Part shown: positions 1-8,892 of the stretch, piece by piece | How the letters are laid out: the number at the start of each line of letters is the position of its first letter | Numbering within the stretch: position 1 is the first letter of the stretch | DNA from: Polynucleobacter sp. es-EL-1 | GTDB lineage: Bacteria > Pseudomonadota > Gammaproteobacteria > Burkholderiales > Burkholderiaceae | Direction of reading: 5' to 3' | NCBI RefSeq assembly: GCF_018687975.1 | Contig: NZ_CP061310.1 | Location: 186,001-250,000 of the forward strand | DNA: 64,000 bases | Made by a program: the position numbers and the translations under genes | Notes under the pieces: model-generated | Told to the model about the DNA's origin: nothing | What the model saw: the letters and a program-made list of their open reading frames with translations, nothing else | Databases searched by the model: none

Positions 1-126
1 GAAAACCATCGGGGCAAATGGGTCTAAGCCGCTTTCTAATGGATCTCCGGCGCAAGCTACTAATGTGAGGCCAACCATCAAGCCAATAAGGCATTGTTGA
101 GCGCGAATATTAAATGGTGTGATCAT
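1..126 (-). CDS. Lipoprotein N-terminus, partial (runs off window start)
   Basis: The first 42 codons of a minus-strand gene cut by the window edge. The ATG (complement 126-124) overlaps the TGA of rppH in an ATGA arrangement, so translation is probably coupled to rppH. The peptide starts [11 protein letters not shown], has a short hydrophobic segment ([13 protein letters not shown]) and ends it with LVAC, a good lipobox with the modified Cys near residue 25. This predicts a lipid-anchored envelope protein. In related Burkholderiales a CNP1-like lipoprotein gene sits beside rppH and proS, so that is a plausible identity, but too little sequence is visible to confirm it. Confidence 0.6.
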   Translation of the reverse strand, partial: MITPFNIRAQQCLIGLMVGLTLVACAGDPLESGLDPFAPMVF

Positions 127-719
127 GACTTATCAGTTGGTTTTGATGCATTTTGTTGATTCTCTTCACTGGCATAAAGAGACTGTAAGAGATCCAGAGG
201 GGATCCCCAAGCAAGCTGCTGCATGCGCATGCCACGAGAAAGATAGCGGGCTAGCTCAGAAAGGGCTAATTGATAGACCTCGCGCTTAAAGTCAATTACT
301 GCATCGAGCTGGATCCAGAACGGAATCCAACGCCAGGCATCAAACTCAGGATGTTCTGAGGCGCGCAGCTGAATATCACTATCTAGGCCCACTAAGCGCA
401 ATAAAAACCAGATTTGCTTTTGACCACGATAGTTTGCTCTATGGCCTTTGGTGGCATGTTGACGGCGCAAGAATTCCTCAGGGACGTCATAACGAAGCCA
501 GTCCCTAGTGCGCCCAATAATTTGGACATGTTCTGGCAGCAAGCCCACTTCCTCATGCAATTCGCGGTACATAGCCTCTTCAGGGCTTTCGCCATGCTGA
601 ATTCCGCCCTGCGGGAACTGCCACGAATGCTGCCCAACGCGTTTTCCCCAGAAAACCTCGTTGCGGCTATTGAGGAGGACTATGCCGACATTGGGGCGAT
701 ACCCTTCACGGTCAAGCAT
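123..719 (-). CDS. rppH: RNA pyrophosphohydrolase RppH (NudH), Nudix family
   Basis: Removes pyrophosphate (or phosphate) from the triphosphorylated 5' end of mRNAs, which opens them to RNase E decay. The 198-residue protein has the [15 protein letters not shown] start typical of RppH and a full Nudix box at residues 38-60 (G-x5-E-x7-RE-x2-EE-x-GL), with the metal-binding glutamates at E53, E56 and E57. The WIPFW motif of the family follows. The C-terminal ~40 residues (after SRGM) are polar and unlike the enterobacterial enzyme. The gene diverges from proS across 48 bp and overlaps the downstream lipoprotein start. Confidence 0.95.
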   Translation of the reverse strand: MLDREGYRPNVGIVLLNSRNEVFWGKRVGQHSWQFPQGGIQHGESPEEAMYRELHEEVGLLPEHVQIIGRTRDWLRYDVPEEFLRRQHATKGHRANYRGQKQIWFLLRLVGLDSDIQLRASEHPEFDAWRWIPFWIQLDAVIDFKREVYQLALSELARYLSRGMRMQQLAWGSPLDLLQSLYASEENQQNASKPTDKS

Positions 720-767
720 GATCGTGCCTCAAATCCTTTAAAATCAATGATTTGATTATATCCATAC

Positions 768-2510
768 ATGAAAGCCTCACAGTCATTTCTCGCCACGCTA
801 AAAGAAGCCCCCTCTGACGCTGAGGTGGTTTCGCACAAATTGATGGTGCGCGCCGGTTTAATTCGTAAGCTCAACGCAGGTATTTATAACTATCTGCCTT
901 TGGGTTTAAAGGTGATCCGCAAGGTTGAAAACATTATTCGTGAAGAAATGAATCGTGCGGGAGCGATTGAATTACTCATGCCAATGATTCAGCCGGCAGA
1001 GTTATGGCAAGAAACTGGCCGCTGGGAGAAGATGGGCCCTGAATTACTCCGTATTAAAGATCGCCACGATCGTGATTTTTTAATTCAGCCAACCTCAGAA
1101 GAAGTGATTACTGATTTAGCGCGGAATGAAATCCGTAGTTATAAGCAACTACCAGTAAATTTTTATCAAATTCAAACGAAATTCCGTGATGAGCGTCGTC
1201 CACGTTTTGGGATTATGCGTGGTCGTGAATTCAGCATGAAAGATGCTTATTCATTCGATCGTGATACAGAGGGTTTGAAAAAATCTTATCAAACAATGTT
1301 TGATGCCTATACCCGCATCTTTAAGCGTATGGGTTTGAAATTCCGAGCGGTAACAGCTGATAACGGCGCTATTGGTGGCTCAGGCAGTCAAGAGTTCCAT
1401 GTGATTGCTGATACCGGTGAAGACGCCATCGTATATTGCCCAAATTCTGATTACGCGGCTAATCTTGAGGCTGCTGAGTCAGTCTCATTAATTGCGGTAC
1501 GCGGTGCTGCAACTCAAGCAATGACAAAGGTTGCAACACCAGATCAAACAAACTGTGCTGACGTGGCAAAGTTTCTAAACTTACCGCTTGAGCAAACCGT
1601 GAAATCCTTGCTGTTTGCTGCTGATCAGGAAGAGGGCCCAGCTAAATTATTTATGGTGTTAGTTCGTGGTGATCATGATCTCAATGAAATTAAGGCAAGC
1701 AAGATTCCTGGCATGGCGGAGTCACGCTTTGCAAGTGAAGCTGAAATCAAGCAAGCCTGTAATGCTCCAGCAGGTTACTTAGGTCCTGTTGGTGTGAGTG
1801 CTGATGTCACTGTAATTGCTGATCATACGGTTGCCAATATGTCTGACTTTATATGTGGCGCTAATGACGTCGGTCATCACTTAACCGGTGTGAACTGGGG
1901 GCGTGATTTGCCAGAGCCATTAGTAATGGATTTACGTAATGCGGTGATTGGCGATGCCTCGCCTGATGGCAAAGGGGTGGTAGATATTTGCCGTGGCATT
2001 GAAGTAGGACATGTTTTCCAATTGGGCACACGCTATTCAGAAGCGATGGGTTGTACTTACTTGGATCAGCAAGGTAAGGCACAGCCGATGGTAATGGGTT
2101 GTTATGGCATTGGTGTTACGCGTTTGCTAGGTGCTGCAATCGAGCAGGGTAATGATGAACGCGGAATTATTTGGCCTGTTTCAATGGCGCCATTCGAAGT
2201 AGTCATTTGCCCAATGGGCTATGACAAATCAGAGGCGGTTAAAGTCGCCGCTGATCAATTGCATGATGAGCTCATTGCTGCCGGTGTAGATGTGGTGCTC
2301 GATGATCGTGGTGAAAGACCTGGAGCCATGTTTGCAGATTGGGAACTGATCGGAGTGCCATTCCGAGTAGTCATTGGGGATCGTGGTTTAGCGGATTCTC
2401 AGGTGGAGTTCAAAGGTCGCCTAGACACCGACTCTGAAAATATTCCGCTTACTCAAATTAAAGAAAAAGTGATTACTGCAATAGATGCAGCAAAAAAATT
2501 AATTTCTTAA
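768..2510 (+). CDS. proS: Prolyl-tRNA synthetase, bacterial type with editing domain
   Basis: Charges tRNA-Pro with proline in the cytosol. At 580 residues it matches the long bacterial ProS. It begins with [20 protein letters not shown], carries class II motif 2 ([10 protein letters not shown], about residues 139-148) and motif 3 ([13 protein letters not shown]), and between them an inserted YbaK-like editing domain (about residues 230-390) that hydrolyses Ala-tRNA-Pro. The C-terminal anticodon-binding domain contains [19 protein letters not shown]. It is convergent with ffh, only 18 bp away. Confidence 0.97.
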   Translation: MKASQSFLATLKEAPSDAEVVSHKLMVRAGLIRKLNAGIYNYLPLGLKVIRKVENIIREEMNRAGAIELLMPMIQPAELWQETGRWEKMGPELLRIKDRHDRDFLIQPTSEEVITDLARNEIRSYKQLPVNFYQIQTKFRDERRPRFGIMRGREFSMKDAYSFDRDTEGLKKSYQTMFDAYTRIFKRMGLKFRAVTADNGAIGGSGSQEFHVIADTGEDAIVYCPNSDYAANLEAAESVSLIAVRGAATQAMTKVATPDQTNCADVAKFLNLPLEQTVKSLLFAADQEEGPAKLFMVLVRGDHDLNEIKASKIPGMAESRFASEAEIKQACNAPAGYLGPVGVSADVTVIADHTVANMSDFICGANDVGHHLTGVNWGRDLPEPLVMDLRNAVIGDASPDGKGVVDICRGIEVGHVFQLGTRYSEAMGCTYLDQQGKAQPMVMGCYGIGVTRLLGAAIEQGNDERGIIWPVSMAPFEVVICPMGYDKSEAVKVAADQLHDELIAAGVDVVLDDRGERPGAMFADWELIGVPFRVVIGDRGLADSQVEFKGRLDTDSENIPLTQIKEKVITAIDAAKKLIS

Positions 2511-2528
2511 GCTCAGATTTTCTAACTA

Positions 2529-3911
2529 TTACTTTTTAAAGAGTCCGCCAAGTCCTTTGGCGGCTCCTTTGGCAGCCATGGAGGCCATAGCGCGTGCCAT
2601 CTTCCCACCCTTGAACTGTTTCATCATGGTCTGCATTTGATCGAACTGTGCTAGTAAGCGATTGACTTCTTGCACTTCTACACCTGCACCGGCAGCAATG
2701 CGGCGCTTGCGGGTCGCCTTTAATAACTCAGGTTTAGCACGCTCTTGCGGAGTCATGCTATCAATAATGCCGCGCATGCGTTTCGTTTGTTTATCGGCAG
2801 CGCTTAAATTGGTTTTAGATGCTGCTTGTGCCATGTGGCTCGGGAGTTTATCCATGAAGCTAGCCATGCCGCCCATCTGCTGCATTTGTGCTAGTTGATC
2901 TCTAAAGTCACCTAGATCAAAACCGCCCTTAGAAATCTTTGTCGCTAATTTTTCTGCTTTGGCTACGTCGACATTTTGTTGTGCCTGTTCAACCAGTGCA
3001 AGAATGTCTCCCATTCCCAAAATTCGACTAGCCATGCGTTCTGCATCAAACGCTTCTAAGCCATCCATTTTTTCGGCTACACCGATAAATTTGAGTGGTA
3101 CACCCGTGATTTTGCGCACAGAGAGTGCGGCACCCCCTCGTGAATCACCATCTAACTTGGTCAAAATGACGCCTGTTAAGGGGAGTGCTTCATGGAAAGC
3201 CTTGGCGGTATTGACGGCATCTTGACCCAGCATGGCATCAACAACAAATAAAGTCTCAATCGGATTGAGATTCGTGTGCAGTGTTTGAATTTCTTGCATC
3301 AGTGCTTCATCGATGCCTAGGCGTCCTGCTGTATCTACTAATAGGACATCAAAATAGTGACGGCGAGCCCAATCTAAGGCTGCTGCAGCAATCTCGCTCG
3401 GTTTTTGATTGACATTGCTAGGAAAAAATTCTGCGCCAACTTGTTTGCTAACGGTTTCTAACTGTTCAATCGCTGCGGGGCGATAGACGTCACAAGAAAC
3501 TGTGAGAACCTTCTTTTTCTTCTTTTCTTGAAGGAACTTGGCTAATTTACCTACTGAGGTAGTTTTACCGGCACCCTGCAAGCCTGCCATCAAAATCACT
3601 GCTGGTGGTTGGGTTGCTAAGTTCAACTCTCCACTTTGAGTGGTGTCACCGCGCATCACATTAGTTAATTCGCGCTGTACAACACCAACCAATGCTTGAC
3701 CAGGGCTTAAGCTACCAACCACTTCCTCGCCAAGGGCTTTAAATTTAATTTGCTCGAGCAAGGACTTCACCACTGGCAGCGCAACGTCAGCCTCCAGCAA
3801 GGCTAGGCGGATCTCTCGCAGCATTTCTGCGGTATTGCTTTCGGTGAGGCGAGCCTGCCCCCGCATTGTTTTAACAACACGCGATAGGCGGTCGGTGAGA
3901 TTCTCTAGCAT
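2529..3911 (-). CDS. ffh: Signal recognition particle protein Ffh (SRP54)
   Basis: GTPase subunit of the SRP, which binds signal peptides of nascent membrane proteins together with 4.5S RNA and docks at FtsY. The 460 residues contain the N domain, then the G domain with G1 GLQGAGKTT (110-118), DTAGR (193-197) and TKLDG (251-255), then the methionine-rich M domain (about 300-430) with the RNA-binding part near MRGIIDSMTPQE. The tail is Gly/Ala/Lys-rich and ends GLFKK. The neighbouring divergent ypjD-like gene is the same partner seen in many proteobacteria. Confidence 0.97.
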   Translation of the reverse strand: MLENLTDRLSRVVKTMRGQARLTESNTAEMLREIRLALLEADVALPVVKSLLEQIKFKALGEEVVGSLSPGQALVGVVQRELTNVMRGDTTQSGELNLATQPPAVILMAGLQGAGKTTSVGKLAKFLQEKKKKKVLTVSCDVYRPAAIEQLETVSKQVGAEFFPSNVNQKPSEIAAAALDWARRHYFDVLLVDTAGRLGIDEALMQEIQTLHTNLNPIETLFVVDAMLGQDAVNTAKAFHEALPLTGVILTKLDGDSRGGAALSVRKITGVPLKFIGVAEKMDGLEAFDAERMASRILGMGDILALVEQAQQNVDVAKAEKLATKISKGGFDLGDFRDQLAQMQQMGGMASFMDKLPSHMAQAASKTNLSAADKQTKRMRGIIDSMTPQERAKPELLKATRKRRIAAGAGVEVQEVNRLLAQFDQMQTMMKQFKGGKMARAMASMAAKGAAKGLGGLFKK

Positions 3912-3931
3912 TTATCGATTAGACTTTCCAG

Positions 3932-4780
3932 ATGGATATTTTAGGTTACTCTGCTTCTGGATGGCTTCCATCCGCTCTTTATTTGCTGCTTTTGGTCTTT
4001 TTGAGTCTAAGATCAAAGCAAAAAATAGAATCTGCCACCTTTACAGCTTTGATTCAGGCAGCTATTTTTGTAATCTTAGTGATTCATGGAGTTGCACTCC
4101 ATGACTCCGTTTTTACGTCACAAGGCTTTGTTTTTGGCTTTGCCCAAGACCTGTCTCTAATTGCCTGGGTAGGTTTAGCGTTTTATTGGTTTCAATCTTG
4201 GTTCCTCCCAATCGCTAGTCTGCGTTGGTTAGTCTTGTGTTTTGCCCTGGTTTGCTCTGTGCTACCCATGATATTTTCGGGCACCCTCATTTCCCCAACC
4301 GCAGTGTCTGACCCTTGGTTTAAGGGGCATTTTATTGTGGCGACTATCGCGGTAGGTTTATTGAGTTTGGCTGCTATGCATGCCATCTTGATGAGCGTCC
4401 AAGATCGAGCTCTGCACCGCCAGTTAGCCATGACTCCCAATAGTCGAATAGGGCATTGGCTAGAAGATTTGCCGCCGCTAATGACCATGGAGAGTCTGCT
4501 ATTTAATCTTCTCTATGTTGGTTTTACGTTACTGAGTTTGACAGTGTTTTCTGGCCTACTGTTTTCCCAAACTTTGTTTGGTAAGCCCTTAGTTTTTGAT
4601 CATAAGACTATCTTTGCATTGATTTCTTGGTTTTTGTTTGCTGGCTTGCTAGTTGCTCGCTGGCGTGTAGGTCTGCGGGGGCGGGCAGCTGTCCGTTGGG
4701 TCCTTAGTGCCTATACAGCCTTGTTGCTGGCATATGTTGGTAGCCGTTTTGTTTTAGAAGTAATCCTTCAAAGAGCCTGA
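3932..4780 (+). CDS. ypjD: CcsA/HemX-type cytochrome c assembly family membrane protein (YpjD-like)
   Basis: A 282-residue polytopic inner-membrane protein with about eight hydrophobic segments. Histidines lie at membrane borders in ILVIHGVALH, GHFIVATIAVG, HAILMSVQDRALH and DHKTIFALISWFLFAGLL, as in the cytochrome c assembly (CcsA/HemX) family. Its place next to ffh matches E. coli ypjD. The exact role of YpjD proteins is not firmly established; a link to haem handling is family-level inference. The following gene starts 4 bp after its stop, so the two are probably co-transcribed. Confidence 0.8.
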   Translation: MDILGYSASGWLPSALYLLLLVFLSLRSKQKIESATFTALIQAAIFVILVIHGVALHDSVFTSQGFVFGFAQDLSLIAWVGLAFYWFQSWFLPIASLRWLVLCFALVCSVLPMIFSGTLISPTAVSDPWFKGHFIVATIAVGLLSLAAMHAILMSVQDRALHRQLAMTPNSRIGHWLEDLPPLMTMESLLFNLLYVGFTLLSLTVFSGLLFSQTLFGKPLVFDHKTIFALISWFLFAGLLVARWRVGLRGRAAVRWVLSAYTALLLAYVGSRFVLEVILQRA

Positions 4781-4784
4781 CATT

Positions 4785-5600
4785 GTGATTAAGTGGTTTT
4801 TATTATTTCTTGGAGCAGCCGTTTTTTATCTTTGGGTAAAGGGAAAAAAGCAGGCAAAGTTCAATGCCGAGAAAGCATCTCGGTCAAAAGCAAAGCAGCC
4901 AAAGATTGCTGACCCAGTGGTGATGGTGCAGTGTCAATATTGCTCAGTGCATTTGCCAAAGCCTGAGGCTATTGCAAAAGAAGATCGGTTCTATTGTTCG
5001 CAAAAGCATCTCAATGCCCTAGATGAAAAAGGTTGGCTTGGCGCTGCGCATTGGCGACCTTCGCCCAATCAGGATGCAAGGCCAGAGGGTATGGCGCCCG
5101 ATTTAATGGTCATTCATCACATTAGCTTGCCCCCGGGTGGCTTTGCAGATCGTAATTCCACCAGTTTCATTGTGGATTTCTTTCAAAATAGATTGGATTC
5201 TTCACTGCATCCGTATTTTGAAGAAATTGCCGATCAAAAGGTTTCAAGTCACTTTTTAATTTCTCGCAGCGGGGAAGTGTTTCAGTTCGTTTCTATCCAA
5301 AATAAGGCCTGGCATGCTGGCCTGTCCTCCTTTTTGGGGCGTGAAAAGTGCAATGATTTCTCCATCGGGGTTGAGTTGGAGGGGGATGGCGAGCACCCTT
5401 TTGAGGAAATCCAATACCAAGCATTGGCAGGGCTAACGGCTCAGATTCAAGATGCTTACCCCAATCTCTTATTTGCAGGACACAGCGATATCGCTCCAAA
5501 TAGAAAAACAGACCCAGGCGCGCAATTTAATTGGGAAAAATTTCAGAGTAGGGCGAGTATTTCTTCAGAGAAATTCCCTTTTGGATTAAGGTCTCGATAG
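4785..5600 (+). CDS. ampD: Membrane-anchored AmpD: PP0621-type zinc domain fused to 1,6-anhydro-MurNAc-L-alanine amidase
   Basis: AmpD cleaves anhydro-muropeptides in cell-wall recycling. The GTG-started, 271-residue ORF has two parts. Residues 1-80 resemble the small PP0621 family: one membrane segment (3-18), a very basic stretch (KGKKQAK onwards), then C50xxC53, C71 and H75, a probable zinc site. Residues 84-271 are AmpD (GWLGAAHWRPSPN onwards) with likely zinc ligands H111, H233 and D243, plus WHAGLSSFLGR and SIGVELEG. In related genera these are, to my knowledge, separate adjacent genes, so this looks like a fusion. The basic residues after the membrane segment predict a cytosolic amidase. 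No AmpD start lies between the two domains. Confidence 0.9.
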   Translation: MIKWFLLFLGAAVFYLWVKGKKQAKFNAEKASRSKAKQPKIADPVVMVQCQYCSVHLPKPEAIAKEDRFYCSQKHLNALDEKGWLGAAHWRPSPNQDARPEGMAPDLMVIHHISLPPGGFADRNSTSFIVDFFQNRLDSSLHPYFEEIADQKVSSHFLISRSGEVFQFVSIQNKAWHAGLSSFLGREKCNDFSIGVELEGDGEHPFEEIQYQALAGLTAQIQDAYPNLLFAGHSDIAPNRKTDPGAQFNWEKFQSRASISSEKFPFGLRSR

Positions 5601-5737
5601 AGTCAAAAACTAGTATGTGAGCACACGCTTACTTCCTTACCCTTTACCTAAAAAGGGTCGAAAATTACGCACCAAAATGAGCCCTAATTTCTTGAAAAGA
5701 TAGGGAAAAATACTGAGAAATATTCATCAGAAATACC
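5601..5737. other. Intergenic region upstream of the nrdA promoter
   Basis: No gene seen. It contains a short inverted repeat, CCCTTT (5640-5645) with AAAGGG (5652-5657), six bases apart. This could end the ampD transcript, but there is no clear T-run after it. Confidence 0.35.
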
Positions 5738-5766
5738 TTACTAATTTCTAAATATTTCCCTATACT
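5738..5766 (+). promoter_or_regulatory. Probable sigma-70 promoter of nrdAB
   Basis: TTACTA (5738-5743), a 17-base spacer and TATACT (5761-5766), which is one base from the -10 consensus. The start would lie near 5773, giving a leader of about 105 bases before nrdA. The -10 element is covered by the first NrdR box, which suits repression. Confidence 0.6.
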
Positions 5767-5772
5767 TAGTAT
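5757..5772 (+). promoter_or_regulatory. NrdR box 1 (upstream)
   Basis: TCCCTATACTTAGTAT has the conserved CTA...TAG core of the NrdR consensus (acaCwAtATaTwGtgt) and overlaps the -10 element. It starts exactly 31 bp before the second box, the spacing typical of paired NrdR sites. Confidence 0.7.
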
Positions 5773-5787
5773 CAAATGCACTTCGAG

Positions 5788-5803
5788 ACACTAGATGTAG
5801 TGT
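5788..5803 (+). promoter_or_regulatory. NrdR box 2 (downstream)
   Basis: ACACTAGATGTAGTGT is an almost perfect palindrome matching the NrdR consensus at nearly all positions. Together with box 1 it forms a paired operator three helical turns apart in front of nrdA. Confidence 0.8.
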
Positions 5804-5877
5804 TTGAATACAGCAATACCTTATTGTTTTTTAACGATTTTTTTGTCCAAATAACTATATAAAAAAGCAGGAAAAAT

Positions 5878-8844
5878 ATGACATACGCCAATCCACAGAC
5901 AGCAGGACAGACTGCAGGCACAAATAATCCAGGAATGAACTCCTCTGAGTCGATGAACCAAGTCCCTTCGGCTGGCTTTGTTGCGGGTGGGGTTGGTGGT
6001 GGACAGGCCACCCAATTATCTGATTACAAAATTATTCGCCGTAATGGTTCGGTGGTAGCATTTGAGCCATCCAAAATTGCGATCGCGGTTACAAAGGCAT
6101 TTTTGGCAGTCAATGGCGGGCAAGGCGCAGCTTCTGCACGCGTGCGTGAGCAAGTAGAACAATTGACCCATGCAGTAGTTCGCGCTTTGTTGCGTAGTCG
6201 CCCAAATGGCGGCACCTTCCATATTGAAGATATTCAAGATCAGGTTGAATTGGCTTTGATGCGCAGTGGTGAGCACAATGTTGCCCGTGCATATGTTCTT
6301 TATCGCGAGAAGCGCAATCAAGAGCGTGCGACTCAGCAAGGTATCGCACAAGAAACCCAAGCGGCTACTCAGTCTGGTGAGTCTGGTCTCAAGGTTACTG
6401 ACAATGGCGTAGAGAAGTGGTTGGATATGGCTGCTTTGCGTACTGTGATTGAGGCAGCTTGCGAAGGATTGGGTAATAACATTGATGCAAGTCCAATCAT
6501 TACTGAAACCATCAAGAATTTGTATGATGGCGTGCCCATGGCCCAAGTGTATGACTCAGCAATATTGGCATCGCGCACCTTGATTGAAAAAGATCCAGCC
6601 TATAGTCAAGTAACTGCCCGCATCTTGATGCATGTGATTCGTAAAGAAATTTTAGGTAAAGAAGTATTGCAGGGTGATATGCAGGCTGAATACAGCACCT
6701 ATTTCGCTAAGTACATTAACGAAGGCATTTCGGCTGAGTTGTTAGATCCGCGTATGCGTGAGTTTGATCTCCCACGCTTGGCTGCCGCTTTGAATGCTAG
6801 CCGCGACTTACAGTTCAACTACCTCGGTTTACAAACCTTGTATGACCGTTACTTCTTGCATATTGAAGATCGTCGCATTGAAATGCCACAAGCTTTCTTC
6901 ATGCGCGTTGCAATGGGCTTGGCATTGAATGAGTTGGATCGTGAGCGTCGTGCGATCGAGTTCTATGAAATCCTCTCTACATTCGATTTCATGTCCAGCA
7001 CACCAACACTGTTTAACTCAGCAACAACACGCCCACAGTTATCAAGCTGCTATCTAACCACAGTAGATGATGATTTGGATGGCATCTACGAAGCATTAAA
7101 AGAGAACGCACTCTTGTCTAAGTTTGCTGGTGGCCTGGGCAATGACTGGACTAATGTTCGCGCATTGGGTAGTCATATCAAAGGCACTAATGGTAAGTCG
7201 CAGGGTGTTGTGCCATTCTTAAAAGTGGTGAACGATACTGCGGTTGCTGTTAACCAAGGCGGTAAGCGTAAGGGTGCAGTTTGTGCTTACCTAGAAACAT
7301 GGCACTTAGATATCGAAGAATTCTTGGAGTTGCGTAAAAACACTGGTGATGATCGTCGCCGTACGCATGATATGAATACTTCTAACTGGATTCCTGACTT
7401 ATTTATGAAGCGTGTGATGGAGGGTGGCGATTGGACATTGTTCTCACCTTCAAACACACCTGACTTGCATGACAAATTCGGCAAAGCGTTTGAAGAAGCT
7501 TATGTTGCTTATGAGAAAAAAGCAGATGCTGGTGAATTGAAACCATTCCGCCGCATTCCTGCGCAACAGTTGTGGCGCAAGATGTTAGGCATGTTGTTTG
7601 AAACCGGTCACCCTTGGATCACATTTAAAGACCCTTGCAACATTCGCAGCCCACAACAACACATCGGTGTAGTCCACTCTTCTAATCTGTGTACTGAAAT
7701 TACTTTGAACACAAATGAGAGCGAAATCGCGGTATGCAACTTAGGTTCTGTGAACCTGACAGCGCACATGACTACCGACGCGTCTGGCAAGATGATTTTG
7801 GATCACGAGAAGCTGCAGAAAACAATTCGCACTGCAATGCGCATGTTGGACAACGTAATTGATATCAACTACTACGCTGTTGCTAAAGCACGTAACTCTA
7901 ACTTAAAGCATCGTCCAGTGGGAATGGGCATCATGGGCTTCCAGGATTGCTTGCATATGCAACGCATTCCGTACGCTAGTGATGAGGCGGTAAAGTTTGC
8001 TGACTCTTCTATGGAAGCGGTTTGTTACTACGCTTACCAAGCATCTAATGAGTTGGCTGAAGAGCGTGGGGTGTACAGCACCTATAAAGGTTCATTGTGG
8101 GATCGTGGCATTCTTCCACAGGACTCAGTAGCTTTATTGGCGCAGGAGCGCGGTGGCTATGTTGAGGTAGATGGCTCTTCTACAATGAATTGGGACAGTT
8201 TGCGTGCCCGTATCAAGCAATTTGGTATGCGTAATTCGAACTGTGTGGCAATTGCTCCAACAGCCACAATTTCTAACATCATTGGTGTTTCAGCTTGTAT
8301 CGAGCCTACATTCCAGAACTTATTCGTGAAATCCAACCTTTCAGGCGAATTCACCGTAGTAAATGAGTACTTGGTGCGTGATTTGAAAGATCGCGGCCTG
8401 TGGGATGAGGTCATGATTGCTGACTTGAAGTACTTTGACGGCACCCTGTCCAAGATTGACCGCGTTCCGCAAGATTTGCGTGATCTGTATGCAACCGCCT
8501 TTGAAGTTGAGCCAACCTGGTTGGTGGAGGCTGCTTCACGTCGTCAAAAATGGATTGATCAAGCTCAGTCACTCAATATTTACATGGCTGGCGCATCTGG
8601 TAAAAAATTAGATGACACTTACAAGTTGGCTTGGTTACGTGGCTTGAAGACAACCTATTACCTGCGCACGATGGCTGCAACTCACGTTGAGAAGTCGACA
8701 GTTACGAGTGGCCAGCTCAATTCAGTTTCTAGCGGTGGTGGTGTTAATGGAACCGATGCTGCAGCTGCACAGCAAGCAGATGGTCCAGTTTGCACCATGC
8801 GTCCAGGCGATGCTGGTTTTGAAGAATGTGAAGCATGTCAGTAA
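5878..8844 (+). CDS. nrdA: Ribonucleoside-diphosphate reductase, class Ia, alpha subunit
   Basis: Reduces ribonucleotides to deoxyribonucleotides together with NrdB. The 988-residue protein opens with a Gly/Gln/Ala-rich tail of about 45 residues, then an ATP-cone (about 48-145, KIIRRNGSVVAFEPSKI) that senses ATP/dATP. The catalytic barrel has C391 (SSCYL), the NLCTEI motif with C605, and NCVAIAPTATISNIIG. It ends in the CEAC redox pair (984-987), which passes electrons from thioredoxin or glutaredoxin. The ribosome site AGGAAAAAT precedes the ATG. It is transcribed with nrdB (48 bp gap) from a promoter carrying two NrdR boxes. Confidence 0.97.
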   Translation: MTYANPQTAGQTAGTNNPGMNSSESMNQVPSAGFVAGGVGGGQATQLSDYKIIRRNGSVVAFEPSKIAIAVTKAFLAVNGGQGAASARVREQVEQLTHAVVRALLRSRPNGGTFHIEDIQDQVELALMRSGEHNVARAYVLYREKRNQERATQQGIAQETQAATQSGESGLKVTDNGVEKWLDMAALRTVIEAACEGLGNNIDASPIITETIKNLYDGVPMAQVYDSAILASRTLIEKDPAYSQVTARILMHVIRKEILGKEVLQGDMQAEYSTYFAKYINEGISAELLDPRMREFDLPRLAAALNASRDLQFNYLGLQTLYDRYFLHIEDRRIEMPQAFFMRVAMGLALNELDRERRAIEFYEILSTFDFMSSTPTLFNSATTRPQLSSCYLTTVDDDLDGIYEALKENALLSKFAGGLGNDWTNVRALGSHIKGTNGKSQGVVPFLKVVNDTAVAVNQGGKRKGAVCAYLETWHLDIEEFLELRKNTGDDRRRTHDMNTSNWIPDLFMKRVMEGGDWTLFSPSNTPDLHDKFGKAFEEAYVAYEKKADAGELKPFRRIPAQQLWRKMLGMLFETGHPWITFKDPCNIRSPQQHIGVVHSSNLCTEITLNTNESEIAVCNLGSVNLTAHMTTDASGKMILDHEKLQKTIRTAMRMLDNVIDINYYAVAKARNSNLKHRPVGMGIMGFQDCLHMQRIPYASDEAVKFADSSMEAVCYYAYQASNELAEERGVYSTYKGSLWDRGILPQDSVALLAQERGGYVEVDGSSTMNWDSLRARIKQFGMRNSNCVAIAPTATISNIIGVSACIEPTFQNLFVKSNLSGEFTVVNEYLVRDLKDRGLWDEVMIADLKYFDGTLSKIDRVPQDLRDLYATAFEVEPTWLVEAASRRQKWIDQAQSLNIYMAGASGKKLDDTYKLAWLRGLKTTYYLRTMAATHVEKSTVTSGQLNSVSSGGGVNGTDAAAAQQADGPVCTMRPGDAGFEECEACQ

Positions 8845-8892
8845 GCCATTTGCTTGCTGACTAATAAAAAGAAAAGAATTTAGGAGAGAATT

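Noticed and set aside
2541..2567. GCCGCCAA/TTGGCGG hairpin at the ffh 3' end as a terminator
   Set aside because: It encodes the conserved Gly-rich C-terminus of Ffh and has no T-run after it; probably incidental.
5804..5830. Second nrdA promoter using TTGAAT after NrdR box 2
   Set aside because: No -10-like hexamer at a workable distance; the TTACTA-17-TATACT promoter upstream is better.
6016..6546. 176-codon minus-strand ORF inside nrdA
   Set aside because: Lies wholly opposite conserved nrdA coding sequence; the product is unrecognisable. Typical shadow ORF.
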